Of a DNA stretch of 64,000 nt, positions 9,022 to 16,866 are shown piece by piece. Under the pieces are notes generated by a model. That model did no database searches and was not told the DNA's origin. It saw only the letters and a list, made by a program, of their open reading frames with translations. The translations under genes and the position numbers were made by a program. Source of the stretch: Pseudoalteromonas shioyasakiensis (GTDB taxonomy: Bacteria > Pseudomonadota > Gammaproteobacteria > Enterobacterales > Alteromonadaceae); NCBI RefSeq assembly GCF_019134595.1, contig NZ_CP077770.1:2848501-2912500 (forward strand), in the 5' to 3' direction. How positions within the stretch are numbered: the first letter of the stretch is position 1; each line of letters opens with the position of its first letter.

Positions 9022-9909
9022 ATGAGCGTGATCTCCAACACCCAAGATTTAGAAGCATTTATTAGCGTGGTTGATACCGGCGGGTTCTCAAGTGCAGCCA
9101 ATGCCTTAGATGAGCAAGTAGCAAAAATATCACGGGCGGTAACTCGGCTCGAAAAATCCTTAAACGTTACTTTATTTAACCGCACCACAAGGCGCATTGA
9201 GCTTACCGAAGAAGGCCAGTTATTTTTAGGCTATGCTAGAGAAGCACTGAGTCAGCTAGCACAAGGCGAAGAATCCTTAAAGCTTCTGCACTGTGCGCCA
9301 TCAGGAAAATTAAGAGTCGATGCCGCAAGTCCTTTTGTGTTTCATCAATTAGCACCACATTTAAAAGCCTTTACCCAAGCTTATCCTGACATAAAACTCG
9401 AGATCACCAGCCACGACAACATTATCGATTTGCTTGAGCATAAAACCGATATTGCTATTCGTATTGGCGAACTCGCTGACTCAAACTTGCATGCACGCAC
9501 TTTAGGTGTAAGTAAACTACAGCTCGTTGCCAGCCCTGATTATTTAAAAGCGGCACCACCATTAAATGAGCTAACCGACTTAGCCTCGCACCAGCTTATT
9601 GGTTTTACCGATGCGCCGCATTTAAATCACTGGCCACTAACCACGCCTTTAGACCTTAAATTTTCAATCAGTGCATCAAGTGGTGAAACTGTGCGCCAGC
9701 TTTGTATTCAAGGTCATGGCATTACCTTGTTGTCGGAATTTATGATCAACGAAGATTTAAAAGCAGGCCGTTTAATAAAAGTGCTCGAAGGCGAGGTACT
9801 GAGCCCTAATCGCCGCGAAAAAGTGCATGCGGTGTATTATCAAAACAGCGGTGTGTCATCACGAGTATTAGTGTTTTTAGACTTTATAGCACCAAGGTTA
9901 ACGCTCTAG
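9022..9909 (+). CDS. LysR-type transcriptional regulator
   Basis: This 295-residue protein has an N-terminal winged helix-turn-helix (residues 1-60; AANALDEQVAKISRAVTRLE and FNRTTRRIELTEEG) and a C-terminal periplasmic-binding-like effector domain. It resembles the group that includes DsdC/AaeR-like regulators next to MFS pumps or reductases. It is divergent from the MFS exporter and 98 bases upstream of the old-yellow-enzyme gene. A matching palindrome lies before each of these promoters, so I infer that it controls both as well as itself. The effector is unknown, possibly an electrophile or quinone. Confidence 0.92.
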   Translation: MSVISNTQDLEAFISVVDTGGFSSAANALDEQVAKISRAVTRLEKSLNVTLFNRTTRRIELTEEGQLFLGYAREALSQLAQGEESLKLLHCAPSGKLRVDAASPFVFHQLAPHLKAFTQAYPDIKLEITSHDNIIDLLEHKTDIAIRIGELADSNLHARTLGVSKLQLVASPDYLKAAPPLNELTDLASHQLIGFTDAPHLNHWPLTTPLDLKFSISASSGETVRQLCIQGHGITLLSEFMINEDLKAGRLIKVLEGEVLSPNRREKVHAVYYQNSGVSSRVLVFLDFIAPRLTL

Positions 9910-9921
9910 TTTTTGCATTTT

Positions 9922-9940
9922 TAACAAAAGTGTTTTGTGA
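9922..9940. promoter_or_regulatory. Palindromic operator candidate before the OYE gene (site 2)
   Basis: TAACAAAA-GTG-TTTTGTGA shares the core ACAAAA-N3-TTTTGT and most outer bases with site 1. It lies 68 bases upstream of the reductase start. Two matching sites before neighbouring transcription units suggest one regulator. Confidence 0.6.
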
Positions 9941-10007
9941 TTAGTGGCATTAATTTCATAAATGATTTTCGTTATGCTGAAAGCATATTCGCTTTCAAGG
10001 AGCCGTA

Positions 10008-11099
10008 ATGAACAAATTATTCGATACCGTACAACTTGCCGGTCATACATTAAAAAACCGCATTGTTATGCCACCGATGACCCGCTCTCGCTCATCACAA
10101 CCGGGTGATATCGCCAATGAGTTAATGGCCGACTACTATGCACAGCGTGCCAGCGCCGGCTTAATTATCAGCGAAGGTACACAAATATCAGCCCTAGGTA
10201 AGGGTTATGCTTGGACACCGGGTATTTATACTGCCGAGCAAATTGCTGGCTGGAAGAAAGTAACCGACAAAGTTCATCAAGCTGGTGGCATTATGTTCGC
10301 TCAGCTTTGGCATGTTGGCCGAGTATCTCACCCAAGTAATACAGGTGGCGAGCAACCAATTTCGCCATCTGCTATTGCCGCTAAAAACGTTAAAGTTTTT
10401 ATTGATGAAGATGACAAACCCGACTTTGTTGCCACAGCACAGCCTCGCGCAATGAGCCATGACGACATCAAACAGGTTATAAACGAATACCGCCAAGCAG
10501 CCCGTAATGCAGTTGATGCAGGGTTTGATGGTATTGAACTTCACGCTGCCAATGGTTACTTAATTAATCAATTTATTGATTCAGAGTCAAACCAACGCAC
10601 TGATGAATACGGCGGCAGTTTAGAAAACCGCTTACGCTTTTTACAACAAGTGACACAAGCGGTTTGTGATGAAATTGGCGCTGAGCGTGTTGGCGTACGC
10701 CTTGCTCCACTCACAACCCTCAATGGGACGGTCGATGATAACCCATTTGAAACCTATATTGGCGCAGCAAAAGTACTCAATGACCTTAACGTTGCTTATT
10801 TGCACATTGCTGAAGCTGATTGGGATGATGCGCCTTTAATGGAGCAAAGTTTTAAGCAAGCGCTACGTGAAAACTATGCTGGATTAATGATTTATGCGGG
10901 CAAATACACTGGCGAGAAAGCAGAGCAAGCACTAGCCGCAGGCTGGGCTGATTTAATAGGTTTTGGTCGCCCGTTTGTTGCAAACCCTGACCTGCCAGCT
11001 CGTATTGAACAAGGCATTGAACTTGCGAAGCATGATCCAGATACCTTATTTGGAGGCGGTGCTAAAGGTTACACTGACTACCCTTTAGCAACGCAGTAA
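10008..11099 (+). CDS. Old yellow enzyme / NemA-like alkene reductase
   Basis: This 363-residue FMN-dependent enzyme reduces activated C=C bonds (enones, maleimides) or nitro compounds with NAD(P)H. It begins KLFDTVQLAGHTLKNRIVMP-like, with the conserved MPPMTRSRS. The substrate-binding pair is in ELHAANGYLINQF (His and Asn three residues apart), and the FMN phosphate region is near GFGRPFVANPDLP. The start has an AGGAG site (CAAGGAGCCGTA before ATG). The closest characterised homologue is NemA. Its genomic place beside a LysR regulator and an MFS pump fits detoxification of electrophiles (inference). Confidence 0.94.
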   Translation: MNKLFDTVQLAGHTLKNRIVMPPMTRSRSSQPGDIANELMADYYAQRASAGLIISEGTQISALGKGYAWTPGIYTAEQIAGWKKVTDKVHQAGGIMFAQLWHVGRVSHPSNTGGEQPISPSAIAAKNVKVFIDEDDKPDFVATAQPRAMSHDDIKQVINEYRQAARNAVDAGFDGIELHAANGYLINQFIDSESNQRTDEYGGSLENRLRFLQQVTQAVCDEIGAERVGVRLAPLTTLNGTVDDNPFETYIGAAKVLNDLNVAYLHIAEADWDDAPLMEQSFKQALRENYAGLMIYAGKYTGEKAEQALAAGWADLIGFGRPFVANPDLPARIEQGIELAKHDPDTLFGGGAKGYTDYPLATQ

Positions 11100-11103
11100 C
11101 GCG

Positions 11104-11541
11104 CTAAAAAAGGTGGCTCGTCAACCAATAGCCCAGCACAATAAAGCTGATGTTGGCGAGCGCTCTTAACCACCAAGGAGCAGAGCTAAACTGGAGTTGG
11201 CTGTGCTTGCTTACTAATACCAAAATGCCCATCACAGTAAACCAAGGAGTAAAAAAGAATATTGGCTTTAACTTCACTAAACTCACCGCTAAATCGTGCA
11301 GCGCCCCACTGACTGCAAAAGTCACAACAAGGGCACACCAAGCCGGCATAATGTCATTACAAGGCTTCATCACATAGCGAGACAAATAATAGCTCCAGAC
11401 CGGGTTCCAATATCGCCAAAATAAATAAAATGAGCTAGCACCTAGAGAACGTGTCAGCATATTGCGCAACGAATCTTTATGCCCAAGGGGCACACCTGTG
11501 CGTTTTTTAACGTATTGAGCAAGGGTAATAGCTGCAGACAC
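11104..11541 (-). CDS. Small MBOAT-like membrane protein (145 aa)
   Basis: The start is a GTG with a GAGA-type site. The protein has about three to four hydrophobic helices. Its centre contains SFYLFWRYWNPVWSYYLSRY and then VTFAVSGALHDL. This order resembles the core of membrane-bound O-acyltransferases, where an FWRRWH-type segment is followed by a helix with the catalytic His in an S-G/A-x-x-H context. Normal MBOAT proteins have 350-500 residues, so this would be a minimal form or a remnant. It converges on the reductase gene with only four bases between stops. Function is uncertain. Confidence 0.55.
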   Translation of the reverse strand: MSAAITLAQYVKKRTGVPLGHKDSLRNMLTRSLGASSFYLFWRYWNPVWSYYLSRYVMKPCNDIMPAWCALVVTFAVSGALHDLAVSLVKLKPIFFFTPWFTVMGILVLVSKHSQLQFSSAPWWLRALANISFIVLGYWLTSHLF

Positions 11542-11658
11542 CGGCTTTCTCTTTTTTACTAATGACTAATTCAGACTACTAAACAACCAACAAAAGAGAA
11601 ACCAAAACAAGGCTTGAAATTGTAACGGTTTATGAAGCGCGCAGATCTAAGGTTGGTG

Positions 11659-11687
11659 ATGAAGCTGAGCTAAGCACTCAGCTTCAT
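11659..11687 (-). terminator. Strong hairpin after hrpB
   Basis: A perfect 11-bp stem ATGAAGCTGAG / CTCAGCTTCAT with a 7-base loop lies five bases past the hrpB stop. There is no clear T-run on the hrpB strand, so it may act as a 3' stabiliser or need help to terminate. Confidence 0.55.
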
Positions 11688-11692
11688 TAAAG

Positions 11693-14113
11693 TCACATCT
11701 TACTTTTTACTTTATTAGTCGCTTGGCTGGTGGCGGGGTTGTCTGGCCAAAAATGTTTTGGGTAACGCCCTTTCATTTCTTTTTGCACATCGCGGTAACT
11801 CGTTTGCCAAAAGTTAGCTAGGTCTTGAGTTAACTGCAGCGGTCGCCGCGCTGGTGATAATAACTCCATTAATAACGGCAGTTTACCTTGCGCAAGCAAA
11901 GGCGTGCTGGTCATGCCATACACTTCTTGCATGCGCACACTGAGCTTTGCTGGGCCATCGAGCTGATAGGTCACTTTTACATTTGAACCACTTGGCACAG
12001 TTAATCGCAAGGGCAGGTGTTCATTCAATAGGCTTTGCTGCTGCCAATCAAAACAGCTTTTAATTGCTTCGCTGTAATTGAACTTTTTTAATTGCTCAAG
12101 GTTTTTAATATCATCCAAATAAGGTGCAAGCCATTGGTTATCGGCAATTAATTCATCTTGATTTAAAAGCGGGAATGACTCTGGTAACAGCTTACTTGCC
12201 AAGCTCATTCGAATAAGTAACTGCTCACTGTCGGGCTGTTCATTAAATAACGAAAAGCCCTGCTTACTAAATAAGTTTAACCACGCTTTAGTACGCTCGC
12301 TCTTATCTAGGGGCTGTTTACTTGGTTGACTCGCTATGGTGATAGCACCGAGCTTTAGCTCATCTTGATGGATAAAACGCCCTGCTTTTTCATCGTATTC
12401 GCAGCGAGTTTGCTCAGTAAATAAATGCGAAAGCTCATCTTCAAGCTCACTTGGCATAAAGGCAACAGCAGCAAAAACACGGTTTCCCTTATGGCCGCCC
12501 ATATGCGCAATGGCAATATAATCATCGTTATGCCAAAACTCCTCACTTAAATCGGCGCCTGCACCATTGGCAAGTAAATAACCATTACCGCGCTTTTTGG
12601 CTAGGCGGTCAGGAAAGGCAAGCGCCACCAGCAGCGACAAGTACTCTGTTTTAAGCTCATTAACCGGCTTGAGTTGCAAGCGCGATAGCCAATAATTTAA
12701 TTGCTGCTTAAATACTGGGTGCGGTTTGCTGTGCTGGCTATGCAATGCCAAATTAAGATCCGCTGGCATACTAATGCGGCTTTCAAGCAGTGCAGTTAAA
12801 TACCCCGCTAATACATAAATACCAGGCGTACGCTGCTCTAGTTGCTTTGCCTTAATGAGCATGTGCGAGAGGCGAATATCGGCTCCATAGCTCAGCATTT
12901 GACTACCAAGGGGTGTCAGCTTTTCATTTTCATCAATGGCTTCGAGCATTTTCAAAAGTGCCGTTGCCTGTTTAACCTGCTGGCTACTAGGTGGGTCGAG
13001 TAAGCTAAGCTCAGCAAGTGATGCCCCCCACTGCTTTGCCTCTAATAACAATTGACTAATATCACTGGTCAGAATTTCTGGCGCATCATGGCTGTTACGG
13101 CGCTCAAAAGTTTGTTTAGAGCCTAATCGATACACAACCCCCGGCTCAATTCGCCCAGCACGACCAGCGCGCTGTATGGCTGAAGAACGAGAAATACTTT
13201 GCGTAACAAGCTCAGTGACACCGGTTTTTAAATTGAAATTGGCAGCACGGCGTTTGCCGCTATCAACCACAATGCGTATTCCTTCAATGGTCAAACTGGT
13301 TTCAGCGACATTGGTGGTTAACACTACTTTGCGTTTGCCAGTTTTAGCGGGCGCAATAGCAGCTTGTTGCTCGTTTTTATTTTGCTCACCATACAAGCTA
13401 AATACTTCGACGCTATCAACTAAATCATTTAAAGACTGCTGAACGCGCATGATTTCACGCTGCCCTGGCAAAAATACTAAAGCACAGCCCGTTTGCTCAC
13501 TAAGCGCCTGTTTTATTAGTGCAGGTATGTCATCAAGCCAACGGCTTTCGTCTTTAAGTGGAATATACACTTCATCAATGGGGTAGCTTCGTCCTTGTGA
13601 TGAAATAATCGGACAGCTGAAAAACTCACTGTAACGATCGCCGTCTAAGGTTGCCGACATCAGTAAGATTTTTAAATCATCGCGAAGTGCCGCCTGTGTT
13701 TCGAGGGCAAATGCCAAAGCCGTATCTGCGGCAATTGAGCGCTCGTGAAACTCGTCAAAAATAAGTAAGTCTACATCACTAAGCTCTGGGTCATTTTGCA
13801 ACATACGCGTCAACATGCCTTCGGTGACAATTTCGAGTTTAGTTGCAGAACTTACTTTTGATTCACCACGAATGCGTAAGCCGACACTGTTACCGACTTT
13901 TTCATTCTGCTGACTTGCCAAATACTGGGCAATATTGCGTGCGGCCAGTCGTCTTGGCTCTAACATAACAATGCGTTTAAAGTGACCTTCGCGCATTAGG
14001 GTAAGAGGCAGCCATGTCGATTTACCCGCTCCCGGTGGCGCTTGCAATAAAGCCATTGGGTTACTCTGTAATGTGGTTAACAGGGATTGATAAATATCTT
14101 GAACTGGCAGCAC
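11693..14113 (-). CDS. hrpB: ATP-dependent helicase HrpB
   Basis: This 806-residue DEAH-box helicase of unknown cellular substrate is long for RNA helicases but normal for HrpB. Walker A is APPGAGKSTWLPL (residues 25-37), motif II is DEFHERS, motif III is SATLDG, and motif VI is QRAGRAGR. The C-terminal HrpB_C domain contains PARRPLQLTQDLANFW and WPDNP near the end. The start codon appears to be GTG; the next conserved block follows at once, so little could be missing. It stands alone, upstream of a convergent hairpin. Confidence 0.93.
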   Translation of the reverse strand: MLPVQDIYQSLLTTLQSNPMALLQAPPGAGKSTWLPLTLMREGHFKRIVMLEPRRLAARNIAQYLASQQNEKVGNSVGLRIRGESKVSSATKLEIVTEGMLTRMLQNDPELSDVDLLIFDEFHERSIAADTALAFALETQAALRDDLKILLMSATLDGDRYSEFFSCPIISSQGRSYPIDEVYIPLKDESRWLDDIPALIKQALSEQTGCALVFLPGQREIMRVQQSLNDLVDSVEVFSLYGEQNKNEQQAAIAPAKTGKRKVVLTTNVAETSLTIEGIRIVVDSGKRRAANFNLKTGVTELVTQSISRSSAIQRAGRAGRIEPGVVYRLGSKQTFERRNSHDAPEILTSDISQLLLEAKQWGASLAELSLLDPPSSQQVKQATALLKMLEAIDENEKLTPLGSQMLSYGADIRLSHMLIKAKQLEQRTPGIYVLAGYLTALLESRISMPADLNLALHSQHSKPHPVFKQQLNYWLSRLQLKPVNELKTEYLSLLVALAFPDRLAKKRGNGYLLANGAGADLSEEFWHNDDYIAIAHMGGHKGNRVFAAVAFMPSELEDELSHLFTEQTRCEYDEKAGRFIHQDELKLGAITIASQPSKQPLDKSERTKAWLNLFSKQGFSLFNEQPDSEQLLIRMSLASKLLPESFPLLNQDELIADNQWLAPYLDDIKNLEQLKKFNYSEAIKSCFDWQQQSLLNEHLPLRLTVPSGSNVKVTYQLDGPAKLSVRMQEVYGMTSTPLLAQGKLPLLMELLSPARRPLQLTQDLANFWQTSYRDVQKEMKGRYPKHFWPDNPATSQATNKVKSKM

Positions 14114-14281
14114 GTTAGGTATCTCTTACATTCTTTTCGCGCATTGTATCAAAAAACAAAAAATTGCGATGGTTATAGGCTTATTTTCTATCTCGGCTTT
14201 AGAAGTGAAAACATTGCATTCTGCCAGTTTAGACTTATTCTTGATTAAACGACTAAACAATAATCAGAATAAGGAATTAAC

Positions 14282-15049
14282 TTGTTCAGGATTTACACCC
14301 GTATTTTAATCACCTTGCTACTTTTAGTTTTCCCGTTTCAAAAAGCGTTTAGTCAGCAAAAAATTACGGTTGCACTTGGCAATACACTACCACCTTGGGT
14401 GATGGTTGAAGACAACACAGGCATTATTCCTGACTTACTTCGTGCAACACTCGGTGTTCACGGTTATCAAATACACTTTGTCTACGTTCCCTATGCAAGA
14501 CGGATCCCTTTGTATACTGAGAACTTAGTTGATGTTGTGTCTGATATTAATGAAAAAGTTATCGAAACCCATCAAATGAGCGGTTACTTTTCAGATATTG
14601 CTTACAGCTACGAGAACTTCGCTTTTAGTCTGGCCAAGCAAAACCTGCAGCTTAGCTCTATTGCACAATTAAAACACTTTAGTGTTCTTTCATGGCAAGG
14701 TGCAAAAGAATTACTCACACCAGAATATCAAGCAATGGCCAGAGAAAACCCACAATACGCAGAAACCTATGATCAACTTGCACAAGTACAGCTTTTGTAT
14801 CGAGAGCGCTACGAGGTGATCCAGATGGACGGTAAAATTTTTGATTATTATCGAGCGTTAATTAATATCAATGACGAAATTGATGTCTCTAAACCTGTGC
14901 AACGATTTGCGTTATTTGGCAAAAACCCCAGTGGCTTTTTATTTCGAGACGAAGCCTTAAGAGACCTGTTTAACGAGAACTTGCGTAAACTAAAATCAAC
15001 TGAAGAATACACGCGGATAATCAATCGCTACACATCTAAGAGCCACTAA
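14282..15049 (+). CDS. Periplasmic solute-binding protein (SBP_bac_3 type)
   Basis: This 255-residue protein has a signal peptide (about residues 1-24, ending AFSQ) and a type-3 extracellular solute-binding fold: ITVALGNTLPPWVMVEDNTGIIPDLLRATL is the usual first lobe. There is no ABC permease or ATPase beside it, so it may be a stand-alone sensor-like or orphan binding protein, a type common in Alteromonadales. The start is TTG with AAGGA seven bases upstream; no ATG would retain the signal peptide. The ligand is unknown. Confidence 0.78.
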   Translation: MFRIYTRILITLLLLVFPFQKAFSQQKITVALGNTLPPWVMVEDNTGIIPDLLRATLGVHGYQIHFVYVPYARRIPLYTENLVDVVSDINEKVIETHQMSGYFSDIAYSYENFAFSLAKQNLQLSSIAQLKHFSVLSWQGAKELLTPEYQAMARENPQYAETYDQLAQVQLLYRERYEVIQMDGKIFDYYRALININDEIDVSKPVQRFALFGKNPSGFLFRDEALRDLFNENLRKLKSTEEYTRIINRYTSKSH

Positions 15050-15242
15050 GCATCTAAAAATTAGCGCAACAGAAAATATTACAGGCTGATTCTAAAAACT
15101 ACGTAGTAATTGCAAACTTATAAATTCCACTCATTATATGTAAAAGCATAAAACAATTATAAATCAATCAGTTAATAAATTTCACCAAATTGGTACAGCG
15201 ATTGCTCTTACTAAGATGAATGTTTAACAAAGTAAGGAGATT

Positions 15243-15443
15243 ATGATGAACAGCGATCGTTTAGAAGGCAACTGGAAAGAGCTTAAAGGTAAAGCACAAC
15301 GTAAATGGGGTGACCTTACCGATGATGATTTAGATAAAATTGAAGGTAGCCGTAAAGAGCTGGTTGGTAAACTTCAGCAAAAATACGGTAAATCGAAGGA
15401 AGAAGCTGAGCGTGAAGTAAGCGACTTAGAAAAAAGCCATTAA
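15243..15443 (+). CDS. CsbD family stress protein
   Basis: This 66-residue hydrophilic protein has the CsbD/YjbJ pattern: [25 protein letters not shown], then [19 protein letters not shown]. Members are abundant small proteins of the general stress response whose molecular role is not known. A strong AAGGAG site precedes the ATG at 15243; a second ATG follows immediately. It is monocistronic and ends in a clear terminator. The long 190-base leader may hold a stress promoter, but I cannot assign one. Confidence 0.92.
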   Translation: MMNSDRLEGNWKELKGKAQRKWGDLTDDDLDKIEGSRKELVGKLQQKYGKSKEEAEREVSDLEKSH

Positions 15444-15454
15444 TTTGTGCAATT

Positions 15455-15482
15455 AATAAAGCCGCTAATTGCGGCTTTATTT
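15455..15482. terminator. Bidirectional terminator between csbD and the cyclase
   Basis: The stem AATAAAGCCGC / GCGGCTTTATT with loop TAATT is flanked by A- and T-rich tracts. It lies between two converging genes and can serve both. Confidence 0.88.
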
Positions 15483-15483
15483 A

Positions 15484-16524
15484 TCAAGCTGGCTCATGCT
15501 TTGCTAAATCGACTTCAGCAACCGTTTGATTTTTACCTTGCGATTTAGCGCGGTAAAGCCGTTTATCGGCAATGTTCAAACAGTGATCCATGCTCTCATC
15601 AGCGACACGCACGTACAAGCCAATACTTAAGGTGACATGAAAACGATGCAGGCCGCTCGTAAATGGCTTTTCAGCGAGCTTCTTATGGATTTTTTCAGCG
15701 ACTTTTCTGGCTCTAAGCTCATGCCCTGTTGGGATCACTATTAAAAACTCTTCGCCGCCCCAACGGGAAATAACATCTTCTTCTGTGCACACGTTCTTAA
15801 ATACATCAGCGAAAAATATTAGCACCTCATCGCCCACTTGATGACCGTAGGTGTCGTTGATTTGTTTAAAGTTATCAACATCCATCAGCAAGAACACTGC
15901 CCCTTCGCCAAAGCGCTTATCTTGCAAGCATTCTGTTGCGTAGCGACGGTTAGCGAGTTCTGTCATCGCGTCAGTGCGAGCAAGTTTTTGATTAAGTTTA
16001 AGTTGCTCCATTAACTGCAAGCTGTATTTGTTACGGTAATATTCATAGAAGCCGGCCAAAATACATAAAATCGAGAAACACAGCATGACACGTGTAGGAA
16101 AGTAGTGACTCGGATAACTGTAATAACCAAATTGATCGGTAAAATAGAAAAGCACCGAGATAATACTGGCAAGCAAGATAAGATCAAATGCTCCGCGCTT
16201 TAAACCACGAATAAAAAATGTCACGGGGGATACAATAAACAGCCACAATGGCCCAGTGCCATTACTCCCCCCAGAAACAATTAAAAAACACATCATCGAA
16301 TAGAGGGCGTACAGCATAAGTACTGCGATGGTTTCGTCACGATTTTTAATAACGAAAGGTGAGGCAAACACAAAGCCGCCAATAATTAATAAATAGCTAA
16401 GGGGGTGGTAACCATCTTGATAGCTGGTGATCGCCATTAAAAACGAGGTGATCGAACCAATAAATGCAAAAACACGTAAAAATCGCGCTTTATCTTTCTC
16501 ACTCGCATTCACTGTATCAATCAC
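15484..16524 (-). CDS. Membrane diguanylate cyclase (GGDEF)
   Basis: This 346-residue protein has about six membrane helices in residues 17-160, a short coiled linker, and a GGDEF domain from about residue 180. The active site reads GGEEF (residues 256-260), with upstream LARTDAMTELANRR and DVDNFKQINDTYGH intact, so it should make cyclic di-GMP. The inhibitory I-site Arg is missing: the place of RxxD is occupied by TEED (247-250). The N-terminal membrane part matches no sensor I can name. The 162-bp palindromic repeat lies 34 bases upstream of its start. Confidence 0.9.
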   Translation of the reverse strand: MIDTVNASEKDKARFLRVFAFIGSITSFLMAITSYQDGYHPLSYLLIIGGFVFASPFVIKNRDETIAVLMLYALYSMMCFLIVSGGSNGTGPLWLFIVSPVTFFIRGLKRGAFDLILLASIISVLFYFTDQFGYYSYPSHYFPTRVMLCFSILCILAGFYEYYRNKYSLQLMEQLKLNQKLARTDAMTELANRRYATECLQDKRFGEGAVFLLMDVDNFKQINDTYGHQVGDEVLIFFADVFKNVCTEEDVISRWGGEEFLIVIPTGHELRARKVAEKIHKKLAEKPFTSGLHRFHVTLSIGLYVRVADESMDHCLNIADKRLYRAKSQGKNQTVAEVDLAKHEPA

Positions 16525-16558
16525 AATTTCACCTTAGATTTCTTGATCAATCTTAATA

Positions 16559-16720
16559 ATACCAATCCGCAATAATACTTAATCATTTTGAGGGATTAAA
16601 CCTGCCGCTACCTGCGTTAAAAATTTCTTATTTAGAACAACTAAATAACGAAATTTTTGCCTTGCTATCAACGAGGTTTTATTGCCTCAAAATAGACCAC
16701 TTTATTAAGCGAATTGGTAT
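16559..16720 (+). repeat. 162-bp near-palindromic repeat element, copy 1
   Basis: It begins ATACCAATCCGC and ends GCGAATTGGTAT, so the ends are inverted repeats. Inside, ATTTTGAGG near the left is mirrored by CCTCAAAAT near the right, and the centre is a perfect 8-bp stem TTATTTAG / CTAAATAA around AACAA (16628-16648) with AAATTTC / GAAATTT outside it. A second copy lies at 61703-61864 in the opposite orientation, differing by about ten bases in 162 without gaps. It resembles a MITE-like or intergenic palindromic element. It carries no open frame. Confidence 0.88.
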
Positions 16721-16810
16721 AACTTTAACACAAATATATAAATTAGAAGGAATTTGCCAGTATTAAAGCAATTAAAAAGAAAAAAGCGTGATAAAAAATG
16801 GGCATAAAAA

Positions 16811-16832
16811 AACGAGCCATTTGGGGCTCGTT
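16811..16832 (-). terminator. Terminator of the metA-metH operon
   Basis: The stem AACGAGCC / GGCTCGTT with a 6-base loop is followed on the minus strand by an A/T-rich tract with a T-run. It lies 34 bases after the stop of the distal metH gene. Confidence 0.85.
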
Positions 16833-16866
16833 TTTAATTTAAACAGAAGCTAATAACTAAAGGTTA

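Larger units (their letters stand above)
16525..16866. other. Gap between metH and the cyclase gene
   Basis: This 342-base gap contains one copy of the 162-bp near-palindromic repeat (16559-16720) and the metH operon terminator (16811-16832). The short AT-rich remainder must hold the cyclase promoter between the repeat and 16525, or within the repeat. I see no gene. Confidence 0.7.

Noticed and set aside
8912..9058. Longer N-terminus for the MFS exporter
   Set aside because: The extra 49 residues would run over the divergent promoter and the palindrome into the lysR gene, and a good ribosome site stands before the ATG at 8911.
14282..15049. Complete ABC uptake system around the binding protein
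   Set aside because: No permease or ATPase gene is adjacent; neighbours are hrpB and csbD.
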